Part shown: piece after piece, positions 8,590 to 16,847 of the stretch
Layout of the letters: every line of letters begins with the position of its first letter
How positions within the stretch are numbered: position 1 is the stretch's first letter
Assembly (NCBI GenBank): GCA_964531095.1
Contig: CAZHED010000017.1
Location: 36,366-100,365, forward strand
Origin: Palsa-1150 sp964531095
GTDB taxonomy: Bacteria; Myxococcota_A; Polyangia; Polyangiales; Polyangiaceae
DNA: 64,000 bases
Direction of reading: 5' to 3'
Translations under genes and position numbers: made by a program
The notes under the pieces: model-generated
The model's input: the letters and a program-made list of their open reading frames with translations, nothing else
What the model was told of the DNA's origin: nothing
Database searches by the model: none

Positions 8590-9234
8590 ATGTCATCGAA
8601 TTCTCAGGCGAAATCGAACGGAAAACGGGTTGCCAAGCCATCGCCCCGCATCGAGCCGCCCGCGCCCCCGCCAAGGCCCACCTCCACCCGGCCTCCCGGG
8701 CGGCCCGGACCCCCCGGCTCGATACCACCCATGCCGCACGCGCCTTCCCCCGACTTCCAGGTGGGCGACAAGGCCGTGCACCCCGCGCACGGCGTGGGTG
8801 AGGTCACGGCGATCGAGCAGCGAGACATCGGGGGTTCGCACACGATGTTCTACATTCTGCGTATTCTCGACAACGGCATGAAAGTCATGGTCCCGAGGAG
8901 CGCGGCCACGCAAGTGGGGCTCCGTGGCGTCATGACCGACAAGGAAGCGAACAACATCATGTCGACCATGCGCGCCCGTGAGGTCGCTGTCGACGTGCAG
9001 CCGTGGAGCCGGCGGTTCCGCGTCTACACCGAGATGATCAAGAGCGGATCGCCGGTCGAAATCGCGAAGGTCTTGCGGGACATGAACCGCCTGAAGTTCG
9101 ACAAGGACCTGTCTTTCGGCGAGCGCCGCCTCCTCGACCAGGCGCGCGGCCTGCTCTTGAAGGAGCTGGCGCTGGCAAAAAAGAAGACCGAAGAAGAAAT
9201 GGCCGAGGAAATACGGCGCATCTTCAGCGCCTAA
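8590..9234 (+). CDS. CarD/CdnL-family RNA polymerase-binding regulator with Pro-rich N-terminal extension
   Basis: 214 residues from the ATG at 8590. Residues from about 55 onward match CdnL of Myxococcus closely (FQVGDKAVHPAHGVGEV, YILRILDNGMKVMVPR, VLRDMNRLKFDKDLSFGERR, LLLKELALAKKK). CdnL binds the RNA polymerase beta subunit and stabilises open complexes at rRNA and growth promoters. CdnL is about 164 residues, and a start at ATG 8731 would give that length. The extra 47 residues are basic and Pro-rich. No Shine-Dalgarno site decides between the starts. The MglA-like gene follows 39 bases later. Confidence 0.9.
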   Translation: MSSNSQAKSNGKRVAKPSPRIEPPAPPPRPTSTRPPGRPGPPGSIPPMPHAPSPDFQVGDKAVHPAHGVGEVTAIEQRDIGGSHTMFYILRILDNGMKVMVPRSAATQVGLRGVMTDKEANNIMSTMRAREVAVDVQPWSRRFRVYTEMIKSGSPVEIAKVLRDMNRLKFDKDLSFGERRLLDQARGLLLKELALAKKKTEEEMAEEIRRIFSA

Positions 9235-9273
9235 AGGACGTTTTCCTTAAGCTATGCTGAGGGCGCCGGGTTC

Positions 9274-10488
9274 ATGGCGTCGATCAATCGCCTCAGGCGC
9301 GAGCTCCTCTTCAAGGTGGTCTTTTATGGCCCCGGGCTCGGCGGCAAGACGACGACGCTCCAGCATGTGCACGCTGCGACGAAGCCCGAGAACCGGGGCA
9401 ACATGCTGTCGCTGGCGACCGACACCGATCGAACGCTCTACTTCGATTATTTGCCCGTCAAGCTTCTGCAGGTAGGCAACGTCACGGTCAAGCTGCAGCT
9501 CTACACGGTTCCCGGACAGGTCTACTACGCGGCGACTCGGAAGCTCGTTCTCAGCGGCGCCGACGGAATCGTGTTCGTCGCGGACACCCAAGCGGAGCGC
9601 CTCGATTCCAACCTCGAGTCGCTCGACGATCTGAACGCGAACCTCGCCGAGCAAGGACGCAAGCTCAGCGCTCTGCCGCACGCGTTTCAGTGGAACAAGC
9701 GCGACCTGCCGAATCTCGTGCCTCTCGACGAGCTCGACCGGCGCTTCAACCTCTTCGGTGCGCCTTCGGTGCCCACGGTGGCGACGACCGGCGAAGGCGT
9801 CTTCGATTTGCTCGAGCGCATCACCCGGATCGTCGTCGAGGCGTATCGCGCCGAGCTACCGATGACGGGCGCGAGAGCGGAGGGCTTGCCCCTCTTTTTG
9901 GACGCGGACGAGGTCGGCCTCACCGATGCTATCAAAGAACTCGCCGACTCACAGCCGGCGCGCCCTTCGTCCACAGCACGGCTGGGCGCCTTGCGCTCAC
10001 GCTCGAAACCGGGCTCGTCCCCACGCTCGCGCCCCTCCGCCCGCACGCCGTCGCACCAGCCCCTGCCCGGGCCCGATCTTGCCATTTCGGCGATGCCCCC
10101 GCTGCCGTCGACCCGCCTGGCGGCGGCGATGACCGCCGGCGCGTTCACGCTCATTGACCTCTGGCCTGCCGCGGACCATGAGTCCGTACGGCGCGTCGAG
10201 CAGCTCCTCGGAGCGCGAGACGCTGCGGGGGCTATCCGCGCGTGCCAAGACCTGCTGTCGAGATCCCTCGCGGCCGCTTCCGTGCTCCTCGGCGAGCAGC
10301 CGAGCCCACGCGACCCCGCCCTCGTGGTCGCCCTGCTGGGCCTCGACGGAGAGCGCTACCTCGCGTTCTGTGCGGCGGCGGGGGGGGCGCGCGCCAAGCG
10401 CGACGTGACGTTCCGCGACGCGCTCCAGTGTTACGCGTTCGTGATCGAAGCGCGAGCGATGGTCGAGCGGGTGTCGAAGGGAGGCTGA
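9274..10488 (+). CDS. MglA-like Ras-superfamily GTPase with a 200-residue C-terminal extension
   Basis: 404 residues. Residues 1-195 match MglA, the polarity GTPase of Myxococcus: P-loop GPGLGGKTT (19-27; Gly where MglA has Cys), TDTDRTLYFDYLP, TVPGQVYYAATRKL (G3, 78-91), NKRD (G4, 141-144). Residues about 205-290 are a disordered Ser/Pro/Arg linker. Residues 290-404 form an unrecognised helical domain (DHESVRRVEQLLGARDAAGA, DALQCYAFVIEARAMVERV). MglA is about 195 residues, so this is a two-domain variant. No mglB (GTPase activator) lies next to it. The next gene begins 2 bases after the stop. Confidence 0.9.
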   Translation: MASINRLRRELLFKVVFYGPGLGGKTTTLQHVHAATKPENRGNMLSLATDTDRTLYFDYLPVKLLQVGNVTVKLQLYTVPGQVYYAATRKLVLSGADGIVFVADTQAERLDSNLESLDDLNANLAEQGRKLSALPHAFQWNKRDLPNLVPLDELDRRFNLFGAPSVPTVATTGEGVFDLLERITRIVVEAYRAELPMTGARAEGLPLFLDADEVGLTDAIKELADSQPARPSSTARLGALRSRSKPGSSPRSRPSARTPSHQPLPGPDLAISAMPPLPSTRLAAAMTAGAFTLIDLWPAADHESVRRVEQLLGARDAAGAIRACQDLLSRSLAAASVLLGEQPSPRDPALVVALLGLDGERYLAFCAAAGGARAKRDVTFRDALQCYAFVIEARAMVERVSKGG

Positions 10489-10489
10489 T

Positions 10490-11599
10490 GTGAATCTCCC
10501 GTCCGCGATCGACCCATCCGACGTCTTGCAGCGACCCTCGCTTCCGCGGCGAGTTCGGCCCGTGGTCAGCATCGGAGCGGGCGCGATCGTCCGCGAGGCA
10601 CATCTGCCCGCCTACAAGCTCGCTGGCTTCCCGGTCGCCTCCGTATATGATCTCGACGCCGGAAAGGCGGAGGCGCTGGCGCGCGACTTCGGAATTCCGA
10701 TCGTGGCCCGATCGCTGGCCGACGCGGTGGCCAGAGCGCCCGATCGCGCCGTCTTCGATCTGGCCGTCCCCGCGCGCGCGATCACGCGTGTGCTCTCCGA
10801 GCTCCCCGACGGATCGCCGGTGCTGATCCAGAAACCGATGGGAGAGAACATCGCGGAGGCGCGCGCCATCCTAGAGGTCTGCCGGCGCAAGCGCTTGCTC
10901 GCCGCGGTGAACTTTCAGCTGCGCTTCGCGCCGTGCGTGATCGCCGCACGCGACTTGGTCGAGCGGGGGGCGATCGGCGATCTGCACGACGTCGAAGTGC
11001 GCGTCACGTGCCACATGCCATGGGAGCTGTGGACATTCCTGTTCGGAATTCCGCGCATGGAAATCGTCTATCACAGCATTCACTACGTGGATCTCGTGCG
11101 CTCGTTCTACGGCGAGCCCGCGGGCGTCTACTGCAAGACCGTGAAGCACCCGAAGCAGATGGATCTCGCTTCGACGAAGACCGGGATCTTGTTCGACTAC
11201 GGCGAGGTCCGGCGGGCGACGGTCACGACCAACCATGGCCACGCGTTCGGGCCTCGCCACCAGGAGAGTTACTTGAAGCTCGAGGGAACGACGGGCGCGA
11301 TCAAAGCTCGCCTCGGCGTCAACCTCGACTATCCCCGCGGGCTGCCAGACGCGCTCGAGCACTGCCAGAGCGACGCCGGTGACGCGCCCGGCGAGTGGCT
11401 GTCGATCCCGCTCGCGGGAAACTGGTTCCCGCACGCCTTCGTCGGGACCATGGCGAGCCTGATGCGACGGGCCGACGGAGAGACCTCCGAGCTGCCGACC
11501 GCGGTAGAAGACGCGTTTCGGACGATGGCGGTCGTCGAGGCCTGCTACGAGTCGAGCGCCCGGGGCGGAGCCCCGGTGGAAGGAAGCGTCGGATCGTGA
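10490..11599 (+). CDS. Gfo/Idh/MocA-family NAD(P)-dependent oxidoreductase
   Basis: 369 residues from a GTG start with an AGGGAGG-type site inside the end of the previous gene. The N-terminal Rossmann segment reads VSIGAGAIVREAHLPAYK (27-44). The family EKP motif appears as QKPMGEN (114-120), with Gln replacing Glu. A C-terminal alpha/beta domain follows (GIPRMEIVYHSIHYVDLVRS), where the His residues are candidates for the active site. Family members oxidise or reduce sugars, inositols or related alcohols. The substrate cannot be read from the sequence. It is the middle gene of a three-gene operon and overlaps the next gene by 4 bases. Confidence 0.88.
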   Translation: MNLPSAIDPSDVLQRPSLPRRVRPVVSIGAGAIVREAHLPAYKLAGFPVASVYDLDAGKAEALARDFGIPIVARSLADAVARAPDRAVFDLAVPARAITRVLSELPDGSPVLIQKPMGENIAEARAILEVCRRKRLLAAVNFQLRFAPCVIAARDLVERGAIGDLHDVEVRVTCHMPWELWTFLFGIPRMEIVYHSIHYVDLVRSFYGEPAGVYCKTVKHPKQMDLASTKTGILFDYGEVRRATVTTNHGHAFGPRHQESYLKLEGTTGAIKARLGVNLDYPRGLPDALEHCQSDAGDAPGEWLSIPLAGNWFPHAFVGTMASLMRRADGETSELPTAVEDAFRTMAVVEACYESSARGGAPVEGSVGS

Positions 11600-12411
11600 A
11601 GATCGTTCGATACCGCGACCGCGAATCGCAAACACACTACGGCAGCGAAGGCCCCGACGGATCGATCCAGCGAATCGAAGGGGATATCTTCGGCGGGTGG
11701 ACGACGACCCACACCCCTGCGGACGTCGCCAAGCTGCTCGCTCCGGTCGCGCCGTCCCAGATCTTCTGCATCGGCCTGAACTACCGGCGGCACGCGGAGG
11801 AGACGAACGCGAAGATTCCGGAGTACCCCGTTCTCTTCATGAAAGGCGTGGGGGCCGTTCAACATCCGGGGGACCCCATCGTCCTCCCGAGGCACCTTGC
11901 GAGCGAAGAAGTGGACTACGAATGCGAGCTGGCTGTGGTCATCGGCAAAGCCGCGAAGAACGTCTCGCGGGAGCGGGCCTTCGAATACGTGCTCGGGTAC
12001 ACGTGCGCGAACGACGTCTCGGCGCGCGACTGGCAAAAGCGCTTCGGTGGCGGACAGTGGTGCCGAGGCAAGACGTTCGATACGTTCGCGCCGCTCGGGC
12101 CGCGGCTCGTGACCCGAGACGAGATCGCGAATCCCAACGCGCTCTCGATCGCCACGATCTTGAACGGCGAGCGGGTTCAGGACTGGACGACGGCGGACAT
12201 GATCTTCGACGTGGCACGGCTCATCGAGTTCTTGAGCGGCAGCACGACCCTCGTACCCGGAACGGTGATTCTCACGGGCACGCCGCACGGCGTTGGAATG
12301 GCCCGCACCCCGCCGCGATGGCTCCGGCCCGGCGACGCGGTCACGATTGAAATCGAGGGTATCGGGCAGCTGACGAATCCGGTCGAAGCGGAGAAGGTCG
12401 GCGGCGGCTGA
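11596..12411 (+). CDS. Fumarylacetoacetate hydrolase-family enzyme
   Basis: 271 residues from the GTG at 11596, which overlaps the preceding stop (GTGA). The FAH C-terminal fold is clear: IFCIGLNYRRHAEE (about 57-70), the metal-binding acidic motif SEEVDYECELAVVIGK (about 106-121), YTCANDVSARDWQ, GKTFDTFAPLGPRLV, TGTPHGVGMARTP and LRPGDAVTIEIEGIG. The family cleaves C-C bonds in beta-diketo acids or isomerises/decarboxylates acids of aromatic or sugar catabolism (for example 2-hydroxyhepta-2,4-diene-1,7-dioate isomerase, 2,4-diketo-3-deoxy-L-fuconate hydrolase). The coupled Gfo/Idh/MocA gene points to sugar-acid rather than aromatic catabolism, but this is inference. Confidence 0.92.
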   Translation: MKIVRYRDRESQTHYGSEGPDGSIQRIEGDIFGGWTTTHTPADVAKLLAPVAPSQIFCIGLNYRRHAEETNAKIPEYPVLFMKGVGAVQHPGDPIVLPRHLASEEVDYECELAVVIGKAAKNVSRERAFEYVLGYTCANDVSARDWQKRFGGGQWCRGKTFDTFAPLGPRLVTRDEIANPNALSIATILNGERVQDWTTADMIFDVARLIEFLSGSTTLVPGTVILTGTPHGVGMARTPPRWLRPGDAVTIEIEGIGQLTNPVEAEKVGGG

Positions 12412-12422
12412 TTCGGTTCATT

Positions 12423-12455
12423 GAAGGGATCGAGCCCTCGCGCTCGCGAGCCTTC
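12423..12455. terminator. Hairpin between convergent genes, possible bidirectional terminator
   Basis: An inverted repeat lies between the converging FAH and YjbQ genes: GAAGG (12423-12427) pairs with CCTTC (12451-12455), and CTCGCG (12437-12442) with CGCGAG (12445-12450), with an asymmetric bulge between. There is no clear T-tract, so function as an intrinsic terminator is doubtful. Confidence 0.3.
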
Positions 12456-12471
12456 CTCTAATGAAGCCCGC

Positions 12472-12888
12472 TCACTCCCCCGCGACGTGAACGACGACCT
12501 CTCTCTTTTGCCCCATGCGCCGGTGCTCCCACAAGTAGAGCGCCTGCCATACGCCGAGGGCGAGCGCACCTCGGCTCACCGGAATTGATTCGCTCGTTCT
12601 CGTGATCGCCGCGCGCAGATGGCTGGGCATGTCGTCCGGACCTTCGGCGTCGTGCTCGTAGTCGGCCCTCTCCGGGGCGACGCCGTCCATCCAACGCGCC
12701 ATGTCACGCAGCACGGCAGGATCCGCGTTCTCTTGGACGACCAGTGACGCACTCGTATGACGCACGAAGACCGTGCAGAGGCCAGTGGTCACCCCCGATT
12801 TCGTCACCAGACGAGCGACCTCGCCGGTGATGTCGTACAAGCCTCGGCCGCGCGTCGGTACGGTGACGAAGCTCTGGTGAATGGGCAC
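12472..12888 (-). CDS. YjbQ/UPF0047 family protein (secondary thiamine-phosphate synthase-type)
   Basis: 138 residues from the GTG at 12888, which fits the usual length of about 138. An upstream GTG at 12927 would add 13 residues. Conserved motifs: FVRHTSASLVVQENADP, DYEHDAEGPDDMPSHL, and the closing LGVWQALYLWEHRRMG. The family is annotated as having weak thiamine-phosphate synthase activity because one member rescued thiE mutants; the physiological role is unknown. It is convergent with the FAH operon and divergent from the metallophosphoesterase. Confidence 0.9.
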   Translation of the reverse strand: MPIHQSFVTVPTRGRGLYDITGEVARLVTKSGVTTGLCTVFVRHTSASLVVQENADPAVLRDMARWMDGVAPERADYEHDAEGPDDMPSHLRAAITRTSESIPVSRGALALGVWQALYLWEHRRMGQKREVVVHVAGE

Positions 12889-12992
12889 AAGCTGGGCTCT
12901 AGCATGCCTCCGCTCGAGCTCGAGCACCCGAGATCGCGGCGGCTGCGAGCACGAATATGACTCTTCCGTGACTCGCTGGAGCGTTCCACGCC

Positions 12993-14564
12993 TTGCTGAA
13001 GCGAAGCCCCCGGCCCAGAGTTAATCAGCCCGTGATTTCGACCGCGTTCGACGAGAGCCTGCTCATCCTGTCGGACGTTCATCTCGGCAACGATTTGAAC
13101 GACCTGACCCTTGGCGCGCGCCGATCGGAGTGCGTCGACGCCGACCTCGCGAACCTGCTCACGCATTATCGGAAGACGCGCCCCGCGGGGCGCCGCTGGC
13201 GCCTGATCATCGCCGGCGACTTCATCGACTTCATCGGAATGGCGCTCCTGCCCGGCGACGGACCGCATGACACCGAGCCGAGCGCCGAGGAGCGCGAGCA
13301 CGGACTCGGCAACGCGGCCGATCACGGGCGTGTGAAGCTGCGCGCTGTGGCGGTGCGCCACAAGGTCGTCTTCGAAGCGCTCGCCGATTTCGTCGCCGAC
13401 GGGCACGCTCTCACGATCGTCCACGGCAACCACGACGTCGAGTTCCATTGGGACGGGGTGAAAGACGAGCTCCGGACGCTGCTCACCGAGATGGCGGTTC
13501 GCTCACGCGACGGGGACGCGGGCTTTGCGCACGAATTCAACGCGCGTATCGACTTCGCCCCATGGTTTTATTACGTCGGCGGCGTCGCCTACGTCGAGCA
13601 TGGTCACCAGTACGACACTCTATGTTCGACCGAGCACGTCATGGCCCCGCTGTCTCCGATCGATCGCCGCCGCATCGCGCGCAGCTTCTCCGACGTGCTC
13701 TTGCGCTGGGTCGTGCGGCCCACGCGCGGCGTTCCCGAGTACGGTCACCATCTCATGGGGCTGGCCGACTATCTGTTGCTCGGCGCCCGCCTCGGGGTGG
13801 GCGGCCTTCTGCGCCTGGCCGGGCGCTTCGCCTCGGCCGTCGTCGAGCTATTTCGTATGCGACGCGCTTATCTCTCCGTAGCTGCCCACGCGCTGCGCGA
13901 AGAGCACGAGCGGCGAATGGGGGCGCTCGCGATCGTGACGCGCGTCGGGATCGAGCGCCTTCGCGCGCTCGCCGCGCTGCAGGCGCCGCCGGTGACCCGG
14001 TCCGTGTCGAAGATCCTCGCCAGCGTCCTCTTGGATCGCCTCGCTTTGGGCGTGATCGCAGCGCCTGCCATGGCGGCGATCGCGATCGCCGGCTCGCCGC
14101 ACCCCTGGCGGTGGATCGGCATCGCGGCGATCGCCATCGGCTGGACCCTTGCCCACTTCCACTTGCGAGCGCGAAGGCGGGCGTGGTTCGGCGAGCGGCT
14201 CGACAACGACCAGGCTCTCGTCGAGCGAGCGGGACATCTCGCGCGGTTATTCCCTGCCGCGTTCGTCGTCATGGGCCACACGCACACGCCGGAGGTGGTC
14301 TCGGTCGCCGAAGGCGCCTCCACCTACGTGAACGTCGGATCGTGGCACGAAGCTGAGGTCGACGATTCCCGCCCGAGCCATCGCGCGGCGCGAACGCACC
14401 TGGTGATTCATCCGGCGTCATCGGGGCCGACCGCGGAGTTTCTGGCGTGGAGTCCGGAGGGGCCGCGGCGATTCGTACAGGGCGTGCAAGGCGTGCAAAG
14501 CGTCAGTGGGGGGGAGACCGCTCCAGCCGCCGCACGACTTCCAGCGCCTGCTGTACGTGACTGA
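12993..14564 (+). CDS. Calcineurin-like metallophosphoesterase with internal membrane segments
   Basis: 523 residues from a TTG start. All metal-ligand motifs are present: SDVHLGND (27-34), AGDFIDF (74-80), HGNHDVE (144-150), EHGHQYD (202-208) and MGHTHTP (427-433). Between the last two lies a helical insert (about 210-400) with two hydrophobic segments near 348-368 and 374-390, which should tether the enzyme to the inner membrane with the catalytic domain on one face. Substrate is unknown; nucleotide, phospholipid or UDP-diacylglucosamine-type pyrophosphatases share the motif set. The 3' end overlaps the convergent bcp gene by 62 bases. Confidence 0.85.
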   Translation: MLKRSPRPRVNQPVISTAFDESLLILSDVHLGNDLNDLTLGARRSECVDADLANLLTHYRKTRPAGRRWRLIIAGDFIDFIGMALLPGDGPHDTEPSAEEREHGLGNAADHGRVKLRAVAVRHKVVFEALADFVADGHALTIVHGNHDVEFHWDGVKDELRTLLTEMAVRSRDGDAGFAHEFNARIDFAPWFYYVGGVAYVEHGHQYDTLCSTEHVMAPLSPIDRRRIARSFSDVLLRWVVRPTRGVPEYGHHLMGLADYLLLGARLGVGGLLRLAGRFASAVVELFRMRRAYLSVAAHALREEHERRMGALAIVTRVGIERLRALAALQAPPVTRSVSKILASVLLDRLALGVIAAPAMAAIAIAGSPHPWRWIGIAAIAIGWTLAHFHLRARRRAWFGERLDNDQALVERAGHLARLFPAAFVVMGHTHTPEVVSVAEGASTYVNVGSWHEAEVDDSRPSHRAARTHLVIHPASSGPTAEFLAWSPEGPRRFVQGVQGVQSVSGGETAPAAARLPAPAVRD

Positions 14565-14979
14565 CCACGCGAAGCTGCGAGGCGAACGAATGGCGCACGA
14601 CCCCGCCGCGATCGACGACGAACGTAGCGCGACCGGGAAAGATACCCAGCGTCGGCCGAACTCCGTACGCTCGCTGCACCGCTCCGTCGGCGTCCGTGAG
14701 AAGCTTCATCGGCAGCTTGTGCTTGCCGGCGAAGCGCTGGTGCGAGTCTGCCGAGTCGGCGCTGATTCCGACGACCTCGGCCCCCACGCGAGCGAACTCC
14801 TCGTAGAGATCACGGAACCCACACGCCTCGGCGGTGCATCCGGGCGTATCGTCCTTCGGGTAGAAGAAGACGACGACCGTGCGGCCTTTGGACTTGGTGA
14901 GGTCCGACAGGGTCACGATCTCCCCGGTCGAGCACGGAAGCCTGAAGTCGGGCGCCTTGTCGCCGACGGCGAGGGTCAT
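14503..14979 (-). CDS. bcp: Thioredoxin-dependent peroxiredoxin, Bcp/PrxQ type
   Basis: 158 residues with the PrxQ signature FYPKDDTPGCTAEACGFRD (39-57). Cys48 is the peroxidatic cysteine and Cys53, five residues on, is the resolving cysteine of the atypical 2-Cys class. It reduces hydrogen peroxide and organic hydroperoxides in the cytoplasm using thioredoxin. Its start overlaps the stop of the upstream envelope-protein gene by 4 bases, so the two are probably co-transcribed. Confidence 0.94.
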   Translation of the reverse strand: MTLAVGDKAPDFRLPCSTGEIVTLSDLTKSKGRTVVVFFYPKDDTPGCTAEACGFRDLYEEFARVGAEVVGISADSADSHQRFAGKHKLPMKLLTDADGAVQRAYGVRPTLGIFPGRATFVVDRGGVVRHSFASQLRVVSHVQQALEVVRRLERSPPH

Positions 14980-15800
14980 GGCATTCGAGCCTGGGGCGCC
15001 CTGGGGCGTGTCGTGGCGGTCTCGAATTCATAGCCCACAATGGCCTTGACGACGATGCCCGCGCTCGCCGGGGTCAGCCCCTCCCCCACCCCGAGGTTGA
15101 GCTCGAAAGCCTCGATGCGGAGGAAGTCGACGACCTCGAAGATATAGTGCTCCTGGTCGCGTAGAGGCAGTGGCGCAGCGATCGGTCCGATCGTGCCGTA
15201 GTACTCGAGGCCCAGCGCGACCGGACCCAGCGCGCGGGCAAGCTTCGCCGCCGGTTCGAGCGACGGGCCGTCCGAAGCACCGGGAGTGGATAGCGACTGC
15301 CCCATGATGGGGTTGATGACGAAGAGCCACTGATCGTTGTGCCACGCGACGATCGGGCGAACCTCGCTGCCCCAGCGGCTGCGGTCGTAGGTCTCCGGCA
15401 GGTACGAGAGCTCGAGGTTGAGGCCAAGGCGCCAGTGAGGGTCCCAGTCCGGCGGCGTGACGAACTTCGACCGCAGCTTGGCGCCGGCCCAGTCGGCCAC
15501 GCCGGCGTCGGTTCTCACCGCCATCTGGAGGTAAGCGCCAAGCTCCCAATACGGAGCCACACCCAGCGACGGCTCCAGCGTGAAGTGCAGCTGCCCGTGC
15601 AACGGTGCCTCGGGGGCCGTCGCGTCGCGTTGACCGGTCGCCCAGTCGTTGACGTGGAGCTCGATCCCCGGCACGCCAGCCGGGTTCGCCGTACCGTCGT
15701 AGACCTGAATCTCGAACGGATCGCCCGCGCGCACGTCTCCGGCAAAGGAAGAGGCGAACAGAGCCGCCAGGGCAGCAGGGATTCGACGCACGACGGGCAA
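14976..15800 (-). CDS. Predicted outer-membrane beta-barrel protein, unknown function
   Basis: 274 residues. A signal peptide (RRIPAALAALFASSFAGDVRA) is followed by DPFEIQVYDG. The rest shows alternating polar and hydrophobic strands rich in aromatic residues (YWELGAYLQMAV, WRLGLNLELSYLP, ALGLEYYGTIGP), typical of barrel proteins. Some proteobacterial proteins of this size with the start DPFEIQVYxG are annotated as putative outer-membrane transporters, but no function is known to me. It is upstream of bcp and overlaps it. Confidence 0.8.
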   Translation of the reverse strand: MPVVRRIPAALAALFASSFAGDVRAGDPFEIQVYDGTANPAGVPGIELHVNDWATGQRDATAPEAPLHGQLHFTLEPSLGVAPYWELGAYLQMAVRTDAGVADWAGAKLRSKFVTPPDWDPHWRLGLNLELSYLPETYDRSRWGSEVRPIVAWHNDQWLFVINPIMGQSLSTPGASDGPSLEPAAKLARALGPVALGLEYYGTIGPIAAPLPLRDQEHYIFEVVDFLRIEAFELNLGVGEGLTPASAGIVVKAIVGYEFETATTRPRAPQARMP

Positions 15801-15842
15801 GCTACCCCGGAGCCGTGCCGGGCAGTAGGCTCACGGGCGCCG

Positions 15843-16262
15843 ATGGCGCCGCCACGATGCCCATTTTGTGCGATCGTCGCGGGCGAAACCCACGCCCACC
15901 GCGTGCTCGAAAACGACGTCTGCGTGGCTTTTCTCGACGCGCGGCCGCTCTTTCCGGGCCACGTCCTCGTGGTTCCCCGTGAGCATCGCGAGACGATGGC
16001 TGATTTGACGCCTGCCGAGCTCGCGGGGCTCTTCGAGAGCGCCCAGCGGCTTTGCGGAGCGGTCGAGCGCGCCCTCCGCGCGGAAGGGACGTTCGTCGCG
16101 ATGAACAACCGCGTGAGCCAGAGCGTCCCGCACGCCCACGTGCACGTCGTCCCGCGCCGCAAAGGAGACGGCTTGCGCGGGTTTTTCTGGCCCCGCCACG
16201 CGTACGCAAGCGACGAGCAAGCGGAGGAGGTTGCCGCGAAACTGCGCGCCGCGATGCGCTAA
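15843..16262 (+). CDS. HIT-family nucleotide hydrolase/transferase
   Basis: 139 residues from the ATG at 15843. The histidine triad HAHVHVVPR starts at residue 97, and CPFC (6-9) with the distal His residues forms the zinc site of the HinT/Fhit-like branch. GHVLVVPREHRE (39-50) and NNRVSQSVPHAH match the HIT fold. Members hydrolyse AMP-linked or dinucleoside substrates. Only 14 bases separate it from the SRPBCC gene, so they are likely co-transcribed. Confidence 0.93.
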   Translation: MAPPRCPFCAIVAGETHAHRVLENDVCVAFLDARPLFPGHVLVVPREHRETMADLTPAELAGLFESAQRLCGAVERALRAEGTFVAMNNRVSQSVPHAHVHVVPRRKGDGLRGFFWPRHAYASDEQAEEVAAKLRAAMR

Positions 16263-16276
16263 CCTCCCGCCCCATC

Positions 16277-16801
16277 ATGGAGCTCAGCGCCGACGCCCGC
16301 ATCCCCTTCCCTCGCGCCCAGGTCTTCGCCGCCTACCGCGACGACATCGCCAAGCTCTTGCCGTACCTGCCCAACGTGCGCAGCATCGACGTGAAGTCTC
16401 GCAAAGACGACGGGCCGATCGCGCACCTTGTCAACGAGTGGCAAGGCGGAGGTGACATCCCGACTGCCCTGCGCGCGGTGATCGGGGATTCGATGCTCGG
16501 CTGGACCGACTACGCGACGTGGAACGCGGACACGCTGCGCTGCGAGTGGCGCACCGAGACGCGCGCGTTCGGCGATGCGCTGCGGTGCGCGGGCCACGAT
16601 CTGTTCGTCGAGGACGGTCCGGGGACGTTGCTCCAAATCCGAGGCACGCTCGAGGTCGACGCGAAGAAGATCCGCGGCGTTCCTGGATTTCTCGCTGGCA
16701 AAGTGGGCCGCGCAGTCGAGGAGTTCCTGGGTACAAAAATTCAGGCGAACCTCGTCGAAACAGCCAAGGGGCTGACGCAGTACCTCGAACGGAAGAAGTG
16801 A
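16277..16801 (+). CDS. SRPBCC-superfamily lipid/small-molecule-binding protein
   Basis: 174 residues beginning MELSADARIPFPRAQVFAAY, the typical first strand and helix of the START/polyketide-cyclase fold. It has a mid-protein WTDYATWNADTLRCEWRTET stretch and ends with a long C-terminal helix (TKIQANLVETAKGLTQYLER). No catalytic residues are defined for this type. Ligand and role are unknown. It follows the HIT gene closely and converges on the S9A peptidase gene. Confidence 0.8.
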   Translation: MELSADARIPFPRAQVFAAYRDDIAKLLPYLPNVRSIDVKSRKDDGPIAHLVNEWQGGGDIPTALRAVIGDSMLGWTDYATWNADTLRCEWRTETRAFGDALRCAGHDLFVEDGPGTLLQIRGTLEVDAKKIRGVPGFLAGKVGRAVEEFLGTKIQANLVETAKGLTQYLERKK

Positions 16802-16847
16802 GATCTGACCCGCCCACGTCGAATTCACCCGGGTCGCCCGGCGCGCC

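Noticed and set aside
9231..9258. TAAAG before the MglA-like gene as a third sigma-28 promoter
   Set aside because: At the right spacing the -10 reads GCTATGCT and lacks the GCCG core.
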